The notes under the pieces: model-generated | The model's input: the letters and a program-made list of their open reading frames with translations, nothing else | Told to the model about the DNA's origin: nothing | The model's database searches: none | Source: Chitinophaga japonensis | GTDB taxonomy: Bacteria > Bacteroidota > Bacteroidia > Chitinophagales > Chitinophagaceae | Length of the DNA: 64,000 bases | Assembly (NCBI RefSeq): GCF_007830125.1 | Contig: NZ_VLLG01000006.1 | Location: 62,001-126,000 of the forward strand | Reading direction: 5' to 3' | Translations under genes and position numbers: made by a program | Shown here: positions 16,368 through 25,009 of the stretch, in pieces | Layout: the number at the start of each line of letters is the position of its first letter | Position numbering within the stretch: position 1 is the first letter of the stretch

Positions 16368-17390
16368 CGCATATTTAAAAAATATCTCCGTAGCGCCGTA
16401 CCCGTATTTGGGATGATAGTCGTTTGCAAAGCGCTCCACTTCCGGGGTCTGCCGGAGTATATGATGGATCTCATCGCGGAGCTTGCCTTTTCCCAGGCCG
16501 TGGATCACGATCATGCCATGCTGGTGGTGCGAGATGGCCAGGTCCAGATAACGCTGAAACTCATTCAGTTGTATGGCCAGGATGGCAATATTGCTTAAGC
16601 TTTTCCAGTCCTCCTCCAGTTGCTCAATGTGCAGGTCCAGTTCGTATTTGGGCTGCAGCGGCGTATCCGGCGCGATGTGTATGTTGGCGTACGGGGAAGA
16701 TAGCTTACCGATGTCGTCCGGGTCAAAGCCGTAATGCGTGGGCGCTTCCCTGGCGGGATATTTTTCAAACAGCGGAAAGCTCAGCATGGCGTCCCGCCGC
16801 ACGCGCATATCATTCAGTTGCCGGAACAGGTGCTTCGGCTTTATCTTCCAGGTCTTGCGGAAAGAAGGTGCCAGCGCCGGGTCCGGGTCTTTCAGGTAGA
16901 AGGTGAATTCAAAACGGGGATTATCGTTCAGGGACTCAAACAACAGGTCCGCCAGGTAAAAGTGGTTGAAAGGCAGCAGCTCGTTTTTGATCTCCAGGTC
17001 CAGTTGGTGCCGCAGCCATATCTGGAAATGAAAGCCGTAGGCGCGGTTCGTTTCATTCAGCAGGTGGAATTTCAACAGTTGCACCTGCTCCTCGAAGCCG
17101 TCAAACTGGTACACGGGCAGCATGGAGAGGAACATGCCCTTGTCCATCCGTATCACTTCCTGCTTTTTCTCTTTGGGCAGCTCTTCACCGGGCAGATTGC
17201 GGGGAGCGGCAGGCGGGGCCTTTTTCTCTGTAAAACGGTAAAAATAGGGAAAATCGATCTGGTCCAGGTACACGGGAAAAGTAACATCCGCTACTTCCAC
17301 CATCACCATTTCATGATTAACGATGTCTACAACTGTGCCCTCTTCCCTGGAATGCAGCAGTATTATTTTATCTCCGATTTCATATTTCAT
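16365..17390 (-). CDS. DUF2027 and Smr domain protein
   Basis: 341 aa. The N-terminal half opens with a small beta domain (K-Y-E-I-G-D-K-I-I-L-L, G-T-V-V-D-I) typical of DUF2027 proteins of Bacteroidota, followed by a second beta-rich domain at about 90-200. The C-terminal Smr domain (about 250-341) shows L-D-L-H-I-E, V-I-H-G-L-G-K-G-K-L-R and G-Y-G-A-T-E-I, the nuclease/nucleic-acid-binding motifs of MutS2-type Smr domains, without the MutS ATPase. A role in RNA or DNA cleavage, for example in ribosome rescue as shown for other Smr proteins, is possible but unproven here. Confidence 0.85.
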   Translation of the reverse strand: MKYEIGDKIILLHSREEGTVVDIVNHEMVMVEVADVTFPVYLDQIDFPYFYRFTEKKAPPAAPRNLPGEELPKEKKQEVIRMDKGMFLSMLPVYQFDGFEEQVQLLKFHLLNETNRAYGFHFQIWLRHQLDLEIKNELLPFNHFYLADLLFESLNDNPRFEFTFYLKDPDPALAPSFRKTWKIKPKHLFRQLNDMRVRRDAMLSFPLFEKYPAREAPTHYGFDPDDIGKLSSPYANIHIAPDTPLQPKYELDLHIEQLEEDWKSLSNIAILAIQLNEFQRYLDLAISHHQHGMIVIHGLGKGKLRDEIHHILRQTPEVERFANDYHPKYGYGATEIFFKYA

Positions 17391-17433
17391 AACAGCATGC
17401 TCTCCACTGACAACCTGGCTATACGAGGTTTTA

Positions 17434-17466
17434 AGACCTGACAGGTTTCGGAAACCTGTCAGGTCT
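17434..17466. repeat. Near-perfect palindrome, terminator-like
   Basis: AGACCTGACAGGTTTC (17434-17449) is the exact reverse complement of 17451-17466, with a one-base centre, giving a stem of about 15 bp with a minimal loop. It lies between the Smr and DoxX genes, both on the minus strand, so it may end the DoxX transcript. Very similar palindromes recur, from recall, in other Bacteroidota genomes, so it may be a dispersed element. Confidence 0.75.
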
Positions 17467-17533
17467 GTTTAAAAACTCAAAACTAAAGTCTAAAATCGTA
17501 AATCTGAAATCGGATTGTCCCACCCCCGATGCA

Positions 17534-17971
17534 TCAGTTCGGATGCCTGCGCATGTACGCGTCTATGGAAAAGGGGCCGCTGCCTTCCACCAGGAAAAGG
17601 ATCAGCAGAAACAGGACAAGGATAGAAAGGCCAAGCTGCGGGTATACTTCGAACAGTCCCGTGGAGGAACGTACGAAGAAAACAGCACCCAATAAAACCG
17701 GTATGTTTGCAATTACAGCCACTCTCGTTAATAATCCAAGCGTTATAAGAAGGCCGCCCGCCAGGTGGGCAAATACGATAAAATGCCCAAGCCAGAAGGA
17801 TGCTGCCGTCAGAAACGGGCTCTCATTGATAAGGGCGGTGAGGGCATCCCTGTTTTGTATGAACATTACGCCCATCCAGAACAGGAAGATCCCGAGGCAG
17901 ATGCGTACCGCATCCAGCCAGCGGGGATGGTGCCGGTCGCCCCATACTTCAATTCGCTGTAGCAGGTTCAT
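17534..17971 (-). CDS. DoxX family membrane protein
   Basis: 145 aa from the ATG at 17971; the open frame reaches 18043 but the extra N-terminus is unlikely. Four hydrophobic helices are visible (about 22-38, 57-78, 83-105, 112-130), with the DoxX-like pattern R-I-C-L-G-I-F-L-F-W-M-G at the first helix and G-G-L-L-I-T-L-G-L-L-T-R in the third. Proteins of this family are small quinone-linked or redox-associated membrane proteins, and many have no known role. No functional partner is adjacent. Confidence 0.85.
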   Translation of the reverse strand: MNLLQRIEVWGDRHHPRWLDAVRICLGIFLFWMGVMFIQNRDALTALINESPFLTAASFWLGHFIVFAHLAGGLLITLGLLTRVAVIANIPVLLGAVFFVRSSTGLFEVYPQLGLSILVLFLLILFLVEGSGPFSIDAYMRRHPN

Positions 17972-18020
17972 AACATTAGGTTTTAAGATCAAAGAGCTAA
18001 TGTAATTTACGAAAAAAAGC

Positions 18021-18120
18021 CTAAAGCTGAAAGCTGAACGCATAAAGCTATTGCCGCGGATAAATTCGCTACGGGCAGCCTTTTGCTTTATGCTTTAAGC
18101 TTTCAGTTTGCTGCGTTCAG
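18021..18120. repeat. Inverted repeat of AAAGCTGAAAGC / GCTTTAAGCTTTCAG words
   Basis: The left arm (about 18021-18051) carries CCTAAAGCTGAAAGCTGAAC and CATAAAGC words; the right arm (about 18079-18118) carries GCTTTATGC and GCTTTAAGCTTTCAG words and GTTCAGC. The right arm runs into the stop codon and last codons of the permease gene (ending 18103), so the element supplies that gene's C-terminal residues. Confidence 0.7.
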
Positions 18121-19737
18121 CTTGCTGTTACGGTAGCTGTAGCCGAAATAGATCACCAGCCCGGTCAGCAGCCATACGGCAAACACGATCCAGTTCTTCA
18201 GCCCCATTTCGGTCATCAGGTAAAAGCAGCTCAGCAGCCCCAGTACGGGTATCAGCGATAACTTGCGCAGGAAGGACAGCACCGTGATCACGATCACCAC
18301 GATGGTAAAGAAAAAGAAGGGAATGTTATGCTTCCACACCTCCCAGCCACCGGCAAAGGACAGCTTCTCCCCCAGCGGGGCGCGGAACAGGAAAATGCCC
18401 AGCACCACCAGCGCAGGCACGATCCATTGCCCGTTAATGTAAGGCAGCCGGAAACGGCTGGTATTGCCGTTATTCTCCTCCCGGGGCAGCAGCAGTACGC
18501 CGCCGCATACCAGTATAAAGGCAAACAGGGTGCCGATACTGGTCAGGTCGGTAACGATGGTCAGGTTCAGGAACAGGGCGGGCACGCCTACCAGTATGCC
18601 GGTAACAATGGTGGCAAAGGAAGGTGTTTTAAAGCGGGGATGGATCCGGCTGAAGCGCCCGGGCAGCAGGCCATCGCGGCTCATGCTCATCCAGATGCGC
18701 GGCTGCCCGATCTGGAACACCAGCAATACGCTGGTAGTGGCAATGACGGCGCTGATGGAAATGATGTAGCTGATCCAGCGCAGGTTCACGGCATCAAACA
18801 CAAAAGCCAGCGGGTCCGCCACCTTCAGATCGGTAAAGGGCACCATACCCGTCAGCACCAGCGCTATCAGCACGTACAATACCGTACAGATGATGAGGGA
18901 GTAGAACATGCCCCGGGGCAGGTCCCGCTGCGGGTTGGTGCATTCCTCCGCCGTGGTGCTCACGGCATCGAAACCGATGTAGGCAAAGAAAACGGCGGAT
19001 ACGCCCCGCAGCACACCGGAAAACCCGTTGGGCAGAAAGGGGTTCCAGTTGTCCGTATTTACATAGAAAGCGCCCAGCACGATCACGAAGATGATGATCA
19101 GTATCTTGAAGGCCACCATGGCGTTGGCGCTGCGCTTGCTTTCCTGTATGCCCACGTAGGCCAGCCAGGTAATGAACACCACCACCAGGAAGGCGGGCAG
19201 GTTCAGGATTACGGGCAGGCCCGCAATATGCGGGGCGGCGGCCAGTGTTTCCGGCGATGCGTTGTCGTAATTGCTGGTGAGCCAGCCGGGCAGCCCCATG
19301 CCGATACCGGCCAGCAGATTATTAAAATAGCCGCTCCAGGAGATGGCTACGGCTATATTTCCAATGGCATATTCCAGTATCAGGGACCAGCCTATGATCC
19401 AGGCGGTCAGTTCACCAAATGTCACATACGAGTACGTGTAGGCGCTGCCGGATACCGGTACCCGGGACGCAAACTCCGCATAGCAAAGCGCTGAAAATCC
19501 GCAGGTAATGGCCGTGATCACAAACAGGATGGATACGCCAGGGCCGCCGTGGAAAGATGCCTCCCCTATGGTGGAAAAAATGCCGGCGCCTATCACCGCT
19601 GCAATACCCATGGCCGTAAGGTCTTTTACCTTCAGCACCCTGTGCAGCGTTCCTGTTCCATGACCGTCGGTAGCTCCTTCCCTGGCATCTTTCAGTATAG
19701 TGGATATTGATTTCCTGCGGAATAGCGATTTAGACAA
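18103..19737 (-). CDS. Amino-acid permease, APC superfamily (cationic amino-acid transporter type)
   Basis: 544 aa. The start appears to be TTG at 19737; no in-frame ATG or GTG was found upstream and the next ATG lies inside helix 1. The protein has 12 or more transmembrane segments, the first with the APC signature A-A-V-I-G-A-G-I-F at about residues 45-53. Later conserved segments are A-L-C-Y-A-E-F-A-S-R-V-P-V-S-G-S-A-Y-T-Y and F-F-A-Y-I-G-F-D-A-V-S-T-T-A-E-E. It most resembles the CAT/YfnA branch, which imports amino acids with protons; the substrate cannot be fixed. The C-terminal residues (S-K-L-N-A-A-N) are encoded by the adjoining word repeat. Confidence 0.92.
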   Translation of the reverse strand: MSKSLFRRKSISTILKDAREGATDGHGTGTLHRVLKVKDLTAMGIAAVIGAGIFSTIGEASFHGGPGVSILFVITAITCGFSALCYAEFASRVPVSGSAYTYSYVTFGELTAWIIGWSLILEYAIGNIAVAISWSGYFNNLLAGIGMGLPGWLTSNYDNASPETLAAAPHIAGLPVILNLPAFLVVVFITWLAYVGIQESKRSANAMVAFKILIIIFVIVLGAFYVNTDNWNPFLPNGFSGVLRGVSAVFFAYIGFDAVSTTAEECTNPQRDLPRGMFYSLIICTVLYVLIALVLTGMVPFTDLKVADPLAFVFDAVNLRWISYIISISAVIATTSVLLVFQIGQPRIWMSMSRDGLLPGRFSRIHPRFKTPSFATIVTGILVGVPALFLNLTIVTDLTSIGTLFAFILVCGGVLLLPREENNGNTSRFRLPYINGQWIVPALVVLGIFLFRAPLGEKLSFAGGWEVWKHNIPFFFFTIVVIVITVLSFLRKLSLIPVLGLLSCFYLMTEMGLKNWIVFAVWLLTGLVIYFGYSYRNSKLNAAN

Positions 19738-19785
19738 AGCAAGTTCTATTTTGGTGAATGTGCGAATATAAGGATTTATGCCCCA

Positions 19786-20757
19786 TCATTGCTGCCGGCT
19801 CAGCAAAAATTCGGCCAGCTCCATCAGCGGGCGTTTGCGGGCGGAAAACACGGCAATGCTCTCCAGGTTGTCAAACGCCAGTTGCTGGAAACGCTCCTTT
19901 TCTTTCGCCGCCCAGGCATCCACCTTACAGTCGCGGAACAGTTGCAGCATGTCCGCCACCTTGCTCTCGCTGTTGGAGTCCAGCAGCTCCTGCAGGCGGG
20001 TCCGCTGGGCAGGATTGCACATTTCCAGCGCCTTCAGCAGCAGGAAGGTTTTTTTGTTGGCCAGGATATCGCCACCCTGCTGCTTGCCGAATTTTTCCGG
20101 GTCGCCAAAGGCGTCCAGGTAATCGTCCTGTATCTGGAAAGCGATGCCGATGTTACGGCCAAAATTATAGAGGTAGGCCTGGTTGCCTTCGCTGCCGCCG
20201 CCGATGATAGCCCCCAGTTGCAGGGAAGCGGCCAGGAGCACGGAGGTTTTCAGCGCTATCATGTTCACATAGTCGTCGTATTGCACCTGCGCCGGGTCCA
20301 TGGCTTCCAGGTCCATGTCCAGTTGCTGGCCCTCGCATACCTGTATGGCAGCGCGGTTGAACACGGTGATGATCTTTTGCTTGTAGCGGGACTGTACCTT
20401 GTTCAGGTGCTCGTATACGTACACCAGCATCACATCGCCGGCCAGTATGGCCGCCGGGTCGCCGTACAGGGTGTGCACGGTGGGATGATTCCTGCGCAGG
20501 GGCGCTTTGTCCATGATATCGTCATGCACCAGGGTAAAGTTATGGAACAGCTCTACGGCAAATCCTACCTGCCAGGCATCCGGGTGTATCTCGTCAAACA
20601 GCTCATTGCCCATCAGCGACAGCACAGGGCGTATACGCTTGCCGCCTATTTTCAGGATATGGGAAGCGGCATTGTACAAGGAAGCCGGGTGTTGCGGAAA
20701 CTGCTGCTGATCAAACTGTTTAACAAATTGAGCGATCAGTTCTTGAAAAGAGTGCAT
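19786..20757 (-). CDS. Polyprenyl (isoprenyl) diphosphate synthase
   Basis: 323 aa. It is a head-to-tail trans-prenyltransferase extending an allylic diphosphate with isopentenyl diphosphate. The allyl-binding site H-D-D-I-M-D is at residues 78-83 and the second Asp-rich motif D-D-Y-L-D at 211-215, with the G-G-K-R-I-R-P start motif at 38-44 and K-T-F downstream. The first motif is the DDxxD form without the two-residue insertion of bacterial farnesyl synthases, and Phe and Thr lie 5 and 4 residues before it, so a geranylgeranyl-like or mid-chain product is plausible. Which product is not decidable here. Confidence 0.93.
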   Translation of the reverse strand: MHSFQELIAQFVKQFDQQQFPQHPASLYNAASHILKIGGKRIRPVLSLMGNELFDEIHPDAWQVGFAVELFHNFTLVHDDIMDKAPLRRNHPTVHTLYGDPAAILAGDVMLVYVYEHLNKVQSRYKQKIITVFNRAAIQVCEGQQLDMDLEAMDPAQVQYDDYVNMIALKTSVLLAASLQLGAIIGGGSEGNQAYLYNFGRNIGIAFQIQDDYLDAFGDPEKFGKQQGGDILANKKTFLLLKALEMCNPAQRTRLQELLDSNSESKVADMLQLFRDCKVDAWAAKEKERFQQLAFDNLESIAVFSARKRPLMELAEFLLSRQQ

Positions 20758-20850
20758 GGTTTATGTATGAAGAATGATGTATGAAGTAAGATGTATGATG
20801 ATTGATGCTTACTGGATGAATGAAAGATGATGTTTGATGCATGAAAAGTG
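20758..20850. repeat. Low-complexity GATGTATGA-type word repeat
   Basis: Reiterated TGATGTATGA, AGATGTATGATG and TGATGCATGA words with little inverted symmetry. It lies just upstream of the prenyl synthase start and downstream of the four-helix-bundle gene. Confidence 0.6.
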
Positions 20851-20865
20851 TAGGTTTTCATGAGA

Positions 20866-21249
20866 TTAATTCATTTTGTTTAATTTATAATTCACCCATT
20901 TTTCATGTAGAACGTGCAATTTGGCACCTAAAATCTCATAATTTTCATATAACTTTCCATGAATATCCTCATTAATATAACCGCTGTCTTTACTGAATAA
21001 CAGCCATGATCTGGTTTCTTCTACAGATCCAATGGCGTCTATCAAATGCCGTTTAAAGTTATTCTCAAAAATCCGTTTCCCCCAGCCTTCCGCAATATTT
21101 GCGGCAATGGACCTGGAAGAGCGCCTGATCTGATCTGTTAAGCTGTACTTTTCCTCTTTCGGAAAATCAATTGTCATCTTGAATATCTGCATTGCCAATA
21201 AATGAGCCAGTTTATAAACTTCCAGATCGTTAAACGATTTAATAGCCAT
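20866..21249 (-). CDS. Four-helix-bundle protein (23S rRNA intervening-sequence protein family)
   Basis: 127 aa. It has the family signature F-N-D-L-E-V-Y-K-L-A near the N-terminus, S-L-T-D-Q-I-R-R-S-S-R-S-I-A-A-N-I-A-E-G in the middle, and a C-terminal helix pair with E-T-R-S-W-L-L. These small four-helix proteins were first seen encoded in intervening sequences of 23S rRNA genes and are related to the Avd protein of diversity-generating retroelements. Here there is no rRNA or reverse transcriptase nearby, so it is a stand-alone copy. Its base composition is more AT-rich than the neighbouring genes and it is flanked by word repeats on both sides, which suggests a separately acquired small unit. 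Molecular role unknown. Confidence 0.85.
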   Translation of the reverse strand: MAIKSFNDLEVYKLAHLLAMQIFKMTIDFPKEEKYSLTDQIRRSSRSIAANIAEGWGKRIFENNFKRHLIDAIGSVEETRSWLLFSKDSGYINEDIHGKLYENYEILGAKLHVLHEKWVNYKLNKMN

Positions 21250-21307
21250 GCTTCCGTTTTAGATAATAACTTAAATATTACCCCTAAAGTCAGCATATCT
21301 ATACTTC

Positions 21308-23338
21308 CTACTTCTTACTTCTTACTTCCTTCTTCCTACTCCTGCTTCCTGCCTTCCTGGTTCCTACGTCCTTCTTCTTACTTCTTACTTCCAATTCCTC
21401 CGCCAGGTCATAGTCCAGTTGCCGTTTGGCCAGGTTGGCGGCCAGCACGCGGATCGTCACCTTGTCGCCTATACGGAATTTCCGGCCGGTGCGCAGGCCT
21501 ATCAGCGCATACTCTCCTTCATCGTGCCTGAACTCATCCTTGCTCAGGAGGTTGTGGATGCTTACCAGCCCTTCGCACTTGGTGGCTACGGTTTCTACCC
21601 AGAAGCCGAAATGGGCCACGCCGCTCACCACGCCTTCAAAGGTTTCCCCGATGTACTGCTGCATGTATTCCACCTGCTTGTACTTGTTGGCCGCCCGTTC
21701 CGCTTCCATGGCCTTACGCTCCATTTCAGAGCTGTGCTTGCACTTCTTTTCCATGTGCTTGTCCGGCTTGATCTCGTTCTCCAGGCACTGCGCCAGCACG
21801 CGGTGCACCATCACATCCGGGTAGCGGCGTATGGGCGAGGTAAAGTGGCAGTAATGCTCAAAGCCCAGCCCGTAGTGGCCAATGTTATCGGTGGTATACA
21901 CCGCTTTGGCCATGGTGCGTATGCCGATGGTCTCCAGCACGTGCTGCTCCGGTTTGCCTTTGGCCAGTTGCAGCATTTTGTTGAAAGAGCGGGCAATGGT
22001 GTCCGGGTTCTCCAGGTCAAACTTGTGGCCGAATTTGCGGGCGAATACAGAAAATACTTTCAGCTTTTCATCGTCCGGCGTGTCGTGCACGCGGTAAGGG
22101 AAAGGCACAGGGTGTTTATGCACTTTTATTTTAGCTACGTATTCCGCTACCGTGCGGTTGGCCAGCAGCATCAATTCCTCTATCAACTGGTGCGCTTCCT
22201 TGCTTTCCTTGATCACGATACCAACCGGTTTGCCTTCTTCGTTCAATTGAAAACGCACCTCCTGGGAGGAGAAGTTGATGGCGCCTTCATCAAAGCGCTC
22301 TTTGCGCAGGGTTTGCGCTATTTTGTTCAGCAGCAGTACTTCCTTGTCATACGGCCCCTCTCCCGTTTCAATAATGTCCTGCACTTCCTCGTAGGTAAAG
22401 CGGTGCTTGGAGTGGATCACGGTGCGGCCCAGCCAGTGGTCCTTCACCTCGCCTTTCTCGTTCATCTTGAACACGGCGGAGAAAGTGAGCTTGTCCTCGT
22501 GCGGCCGCAGGGAGCACAGCTCATTGGATATTTTTTCGGGCAGCATGGGCAGCACCCGGTCCGGCAGGTACACGGAGGTGGCCCTTTTATCGGCTTCCTT
22601 GTCCAGCGGGGTATCCGGCAGCACATAGTGGCTCACGTCTGCAATATGCACTCCTATTTCATAATTGCCGCCCCGCAGTTTGCGGATGGAGATGGCGTCG
22701 TCAAAATCCTTGGCGTCGGCGGGGTCAATGGTAAATGTCAGGTACTTGCGGAAATCTTTTCTTTTACGCACTTCCTTGGTGGTGATCTTTTCCTTTATCT
22801 CCGCCAGCTCTGCCGTCACTTCATCCGGGAAGTTGAGCGGGAACCCGCTTTCCACCAGTATCTCCTTCATGGCCAGGTCGTTGGTATTGCTGGCGTCCAG
22901 TATTTCCACGATCTCCCCAACGGGTTTGCGGGTTTTCTCGCCCCAGGCCACGATGCGCACCACGGCCTTGTCGCCGGTTTTGGCATCTCCTACGGAATTG
23001 GCGGGGATATAGATATCGGGCACAAACGCCCCCTTTTCAGGCACCAGGAAGGCAAAGCCCTTGTTCACCTCCAGGGTGCCGGTAAATTCCGTCTTCCTCC
23101 GTTTAAGGATGTCCGTTACCACGCCTTCCATGCGGGCCGTGCCTTTGGCGGGCCTTATCACATCTACCAGCACTTCATCCCCGTCCAGCGCGGTATTGAG
23201 GTTCTTTTGCTTTACCAGGATGTCTTTTGTGAGGCCTTCCACGATGACAAATGCCATTCCAGAACGTGTCACTTCCACCAGTCCACGGAAAGCCTGTTTC
23301 TGGCTACTGCTTTTTTTTGATCTTTTCTTTTTAGTCAT
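21308..23338 (-). CDS. rnr: Ribonuclease R
   Basis: 676 aa, a little shorter than E. coli RNase R. It degrades RNA 3' to 5', including structured RNA. Order: Lys-rich N-terminus, cold-shock/OB domains (about 15-150), the RNB catalytic domain (about 195-530) with D205, D211, D213 and D214 in T-I-D-P-A-D-A-K-D-F-D-D-A, and the C-terminal S1 domain (about 570-650, G-E-T-F-E-G-V-V-S-G-V). The final 25 residues are a Lys/Arg/Ser tail with repeated R-S-K-K and R-K-A/E units, encoded by reiterated AAGAAGTAAGAAG-like words that continue past the stop, so the tail seems to be word-repeat DNA read as protein. smpB, whose product works with RNase R in trans-translation, is at 30878. Confidence 0.95.
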   Translation of the reverse strand: MTKKKRSKKSSSQKQAFRGLVEVTRSGMAFVIVEGLTKDILVKQKNLNTALDGDEVLVDVIRPAKGTARMEGVVTDILKRRKTEFTGTLEVNKGFAFLVPEKGAFVPDIYIPANSVGDAKTGDKAVVRIVAWGEKTRKPVGEIVEILDASNTNDLAMKEILVESGFPLNFPDEVTAELAEIKEKITTKEVRKRKDFRKYLTFTIDPADAKDFDDAISIRKLRGGNYEIGVHIADVSHYVLPDTPLDKEADKRATSVYLPDRVLPMLPEKISNELCSLRPHEDKLTFSAVFKMNEKGEVKDHWLGRTVIHSKHRFTYEEVQDIIETGEGPYDKEVLLLNKIAQTLRKERFDEGAINFSSQEVRFQLNEEGKPVGIVIKESKEAHQLIEELMLLANRTVAEYVAKIKVHKHPVPFPYRVHDTPDDEKLKVFSVFARKFGHKFDLENPDTIARSFNKMLQLAKGKPEQHVLETIGIRTMAKAVYTTDNIGHYGLGFEHYCHFTSPIRRYPDVMVHRVLAQCLENEIKPDKHMEKKCKHSSEMERKAMEAERAANKYKQVEYMQQYIGETFEGVVSGVAHFGFWVETVATKCEGLVSIHNLLSKDEFRHDEGEYALIGLRTGRKFRIGDKVTIRVLAANLAKRQLDYDLAEELEVRSKKKDVGTRKAGSRSRKKEVRSKK

Positions 23339-23363
23339 CTCTATGTCCCATTAAGTTCTGATA

Positions 23364-24422
23364 TTACGTGCCCGCCCCCTCTATATAATCAAAAATATAA
23401 TTATTAAATGAAATCCCTTCCCCAAAGAGAAAAGATATTTCCACCGGTATCACGGCCATGTTTAAACCCAGGGCCTGCAAACGGGGTTGCAGCAGGTGCA
23501 GGCGCACCGCGTCCTTTTCGGTGGTGACCACCAGCTTTTCCGTGCCAGGCAGGTCTTTCAGCTCCCGCCTGATCTTTTCCAGGTCCGGCTGGCTGTAATA
23601 ATAGTGATCCGGAAAGGGCAGCAGGAACACTTCCTTATACTGCTCCTTCAAATGCTGTACCAGGGGTGCGGGCCGGGCAATACCACATACCAGCAGCACG
23701 GTAGCTTCCGGCGACACGCTAACCGGCTCATGGGACAGCATATCATACAACTGGCCGTACCGGAGGGTGGTAAAGAACAGGTGCTGGTGAGGCAGTGGCG
23801 CTATTTCCCGCTGCAGCGCCTGTTTGTCCGCCACCGGCAGGTTCTCCGGGCATTTGGACACGATGATCACATCGGCCCGCTCATAGCCTTTGCGCCCTTC
23901 GCGCAGGCGGCCAAAAGGCACCACGTGGTCGCGGGTAAAGGGGCGGTTGTATTCCGTAATCAGGATGTTGCAACCCGGTTTGATGGAGCGGTGCTGAAAA
24001 GCATCATCCAGCAGCACGGCGCGGGTATCCGGCTTTTCGCCCAGCAACTGGGGAATGGCCAGCATGCGCTCTTCGCCCACGCATACGGTGATCTCCGGGA
24101 ACTTCCGGTGAAACTGCATGGGCTCATCGCCCAACTGGGCCGCGGTGCTTTGTTCGCCCGCCAGCAGGAACCCGCGGGTTTTGCGGTTATAGCCCCGGCT
24201 CAGGGTGGCAATGGGATAATGATCCTTCAGCAGGCGGATGAGATACTCCACGTGCGGCGTTTTACCGGTACCGCCTACGGAGAGGTTGCCCACGGCAATG
24301 GTAGGCACGTCAAAGCTCACGGCGGTCAGGGTGCCGGCATCGTATAAGCGGTTCCGTACCCACATAACCAGGCCATACAACAGGGAAAAGGGATATAGTA
24401 AAAATTTCAGGTATTGCAGCAC
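23364..24422 (-). CDS. lpxK: Tetraacyldisaccharide 4'-kinase
   Basis: 352 aa. It phosphorylates the 4' position of the lipid A disaccharide precursor at the inner membrane. An N-terminal hydrophobic segment (residues 5-22) is followed by the P-loop S-V-G-G-T-G-K-T at 48-55, S-R-G-Y near 80, and L-L-D-D-A-F-Q-H at about 136-143, all typical of LpxK. The start codon is GTG at 24422, since an in-frame stop lies shortly upstream. It follows the cyclo-ligase gene by five bases. Its presence confirms a Gram-negative envelope with lipid A. Confidence 0.96.
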   Translation of the reverse strand: MLQYLKFLLYPFSLLYGLVMWVRNRLYDAGTLTAVSFDVPTIAVGNLSVGGTGKTPHVEYLIRLLKDHYPIATLSRGYNRKTRGFLLAGEQSTAAQLGDEPMQFHRKFPEITVCVGEERMLAIPQLLGEKPDTRAVLLDDAFQHRSIKPGCNILITEYNRPFTRDHVVPFGRLREGRKGYERADVIIVSKCPENLPVADKQALQREIAPLPHQHLFFTTLRYGQLYDMLSHEPVSVSPEATVLLVCGIARPAPLVQHLKEQYKEVFLLPFPDHYYYSQPDLEKIRRELKDLPGTEKLVVTTEKDAVRLHLLQPRLQALGLNMAVIPVEISFLFGEGISFNNYIFDYIEGAGT

Positions 24423-24427
24423 GTTCG

Positions 24428-25009
24428 TTATTTTTTATCAAAATGAAAGATGGTATCGGGGGTAACCACCGTATCCAGCGGCACATCGTGGTCGTCGGTA
24501 TCGATGATCACGTTGACGGGCTCAAACAGGGAGAGACCGACGGTGCGCACATCAGGCCGGCACTGCTGCAGGAAGCGGTCGTACATGCCTTTGCCGTAGC
24601 CCACGCGGTGCCCGGCCCTGTCAAAAGCCAGCATGGGCACCAGCACCAGGTCCAGCGCTTCCGGCGCTATCCGCATGCCGCCAGCCGGCTCCGGTATGCC
24701 GTAGCGGCTGTTCACCAGCGGGGTATGCTCCTCCCACAGGAAATGCTCCATTTCCCCGGTGGACAGCAGGGCCCTGGGCAGCACCCATTGCAGGTGGGGA
24801 TAGGTTTGCCGCAGCCAGCGGATAATGGGCCAGGTGTTCACTTCCTTCTTTTCCGTGATGGGCAGGAAGGTATGCACCCGGTGCACGCCGCTGTAATCCA
24901 GTTGCCGGCAGTTCTCCAGCAGGCGGCTGTTGAGGGCCGCCGCTGTACCGGCATCCAGGTTCAGGCGCCGTTCCAGGAATTGTTTTCGTATGTCCTTTTT
25001 AGTGAGCAC
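24428..25009 (-). CDS. 5-formyltetrahydrofolate cyclo-ligase
   Basis: 193 aa, normal length. It uses ATP to convert 5-formyl-THF to 5,10-methenyl-THF, salvaging folate. Visible family features are the N-terminal K-K-D-I-R-K-Q-F-L-E-R-R, the E-P-A-G-G motif at about residues 97-101, L-V-P-M-L-A-F-D at about 113-120, and G-Y-G-K-G-M-Y-D-R-F-L at about 128-138, the nucleotide/folate signature. The start is GTG at 25009, overlapping the end of bioD by 11 bases. Translational coupling with bioD is likely. Confidence 0.93.
   Translation of the reverse strand: MLTKKDIRKQFLERRLNLDAGTAAALNSRLLENCRQLDYSGVHRVHTFLPITEKKEVNTWPIIRWLRQTYPHLQWVLPRALLSTGEMEHFLWEEHTPLVNSRYGIPEPAGGMRIAPEALDLVLVPMLAFDRAGHRVGYGKGMYDRFLQQCRPDVRTVGLSLFEPVNVIIDTDDHDVPLDTVVTPDTIFHFDKK

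Noticed and set aside
20758..20850. Possible CRISPR array (reiterated GATGTATGA words)
   Set aside because: Repeats are short and irregular, there are no unique spacers of constant length, and no cas genes are in the window.
20866..21249. Avd-type accessory protein of a diversity-generating retroelement
   Set aside because: The four-helix family is related to Avd, but there is no reverse transcriptase, template or variable repeat nearby.
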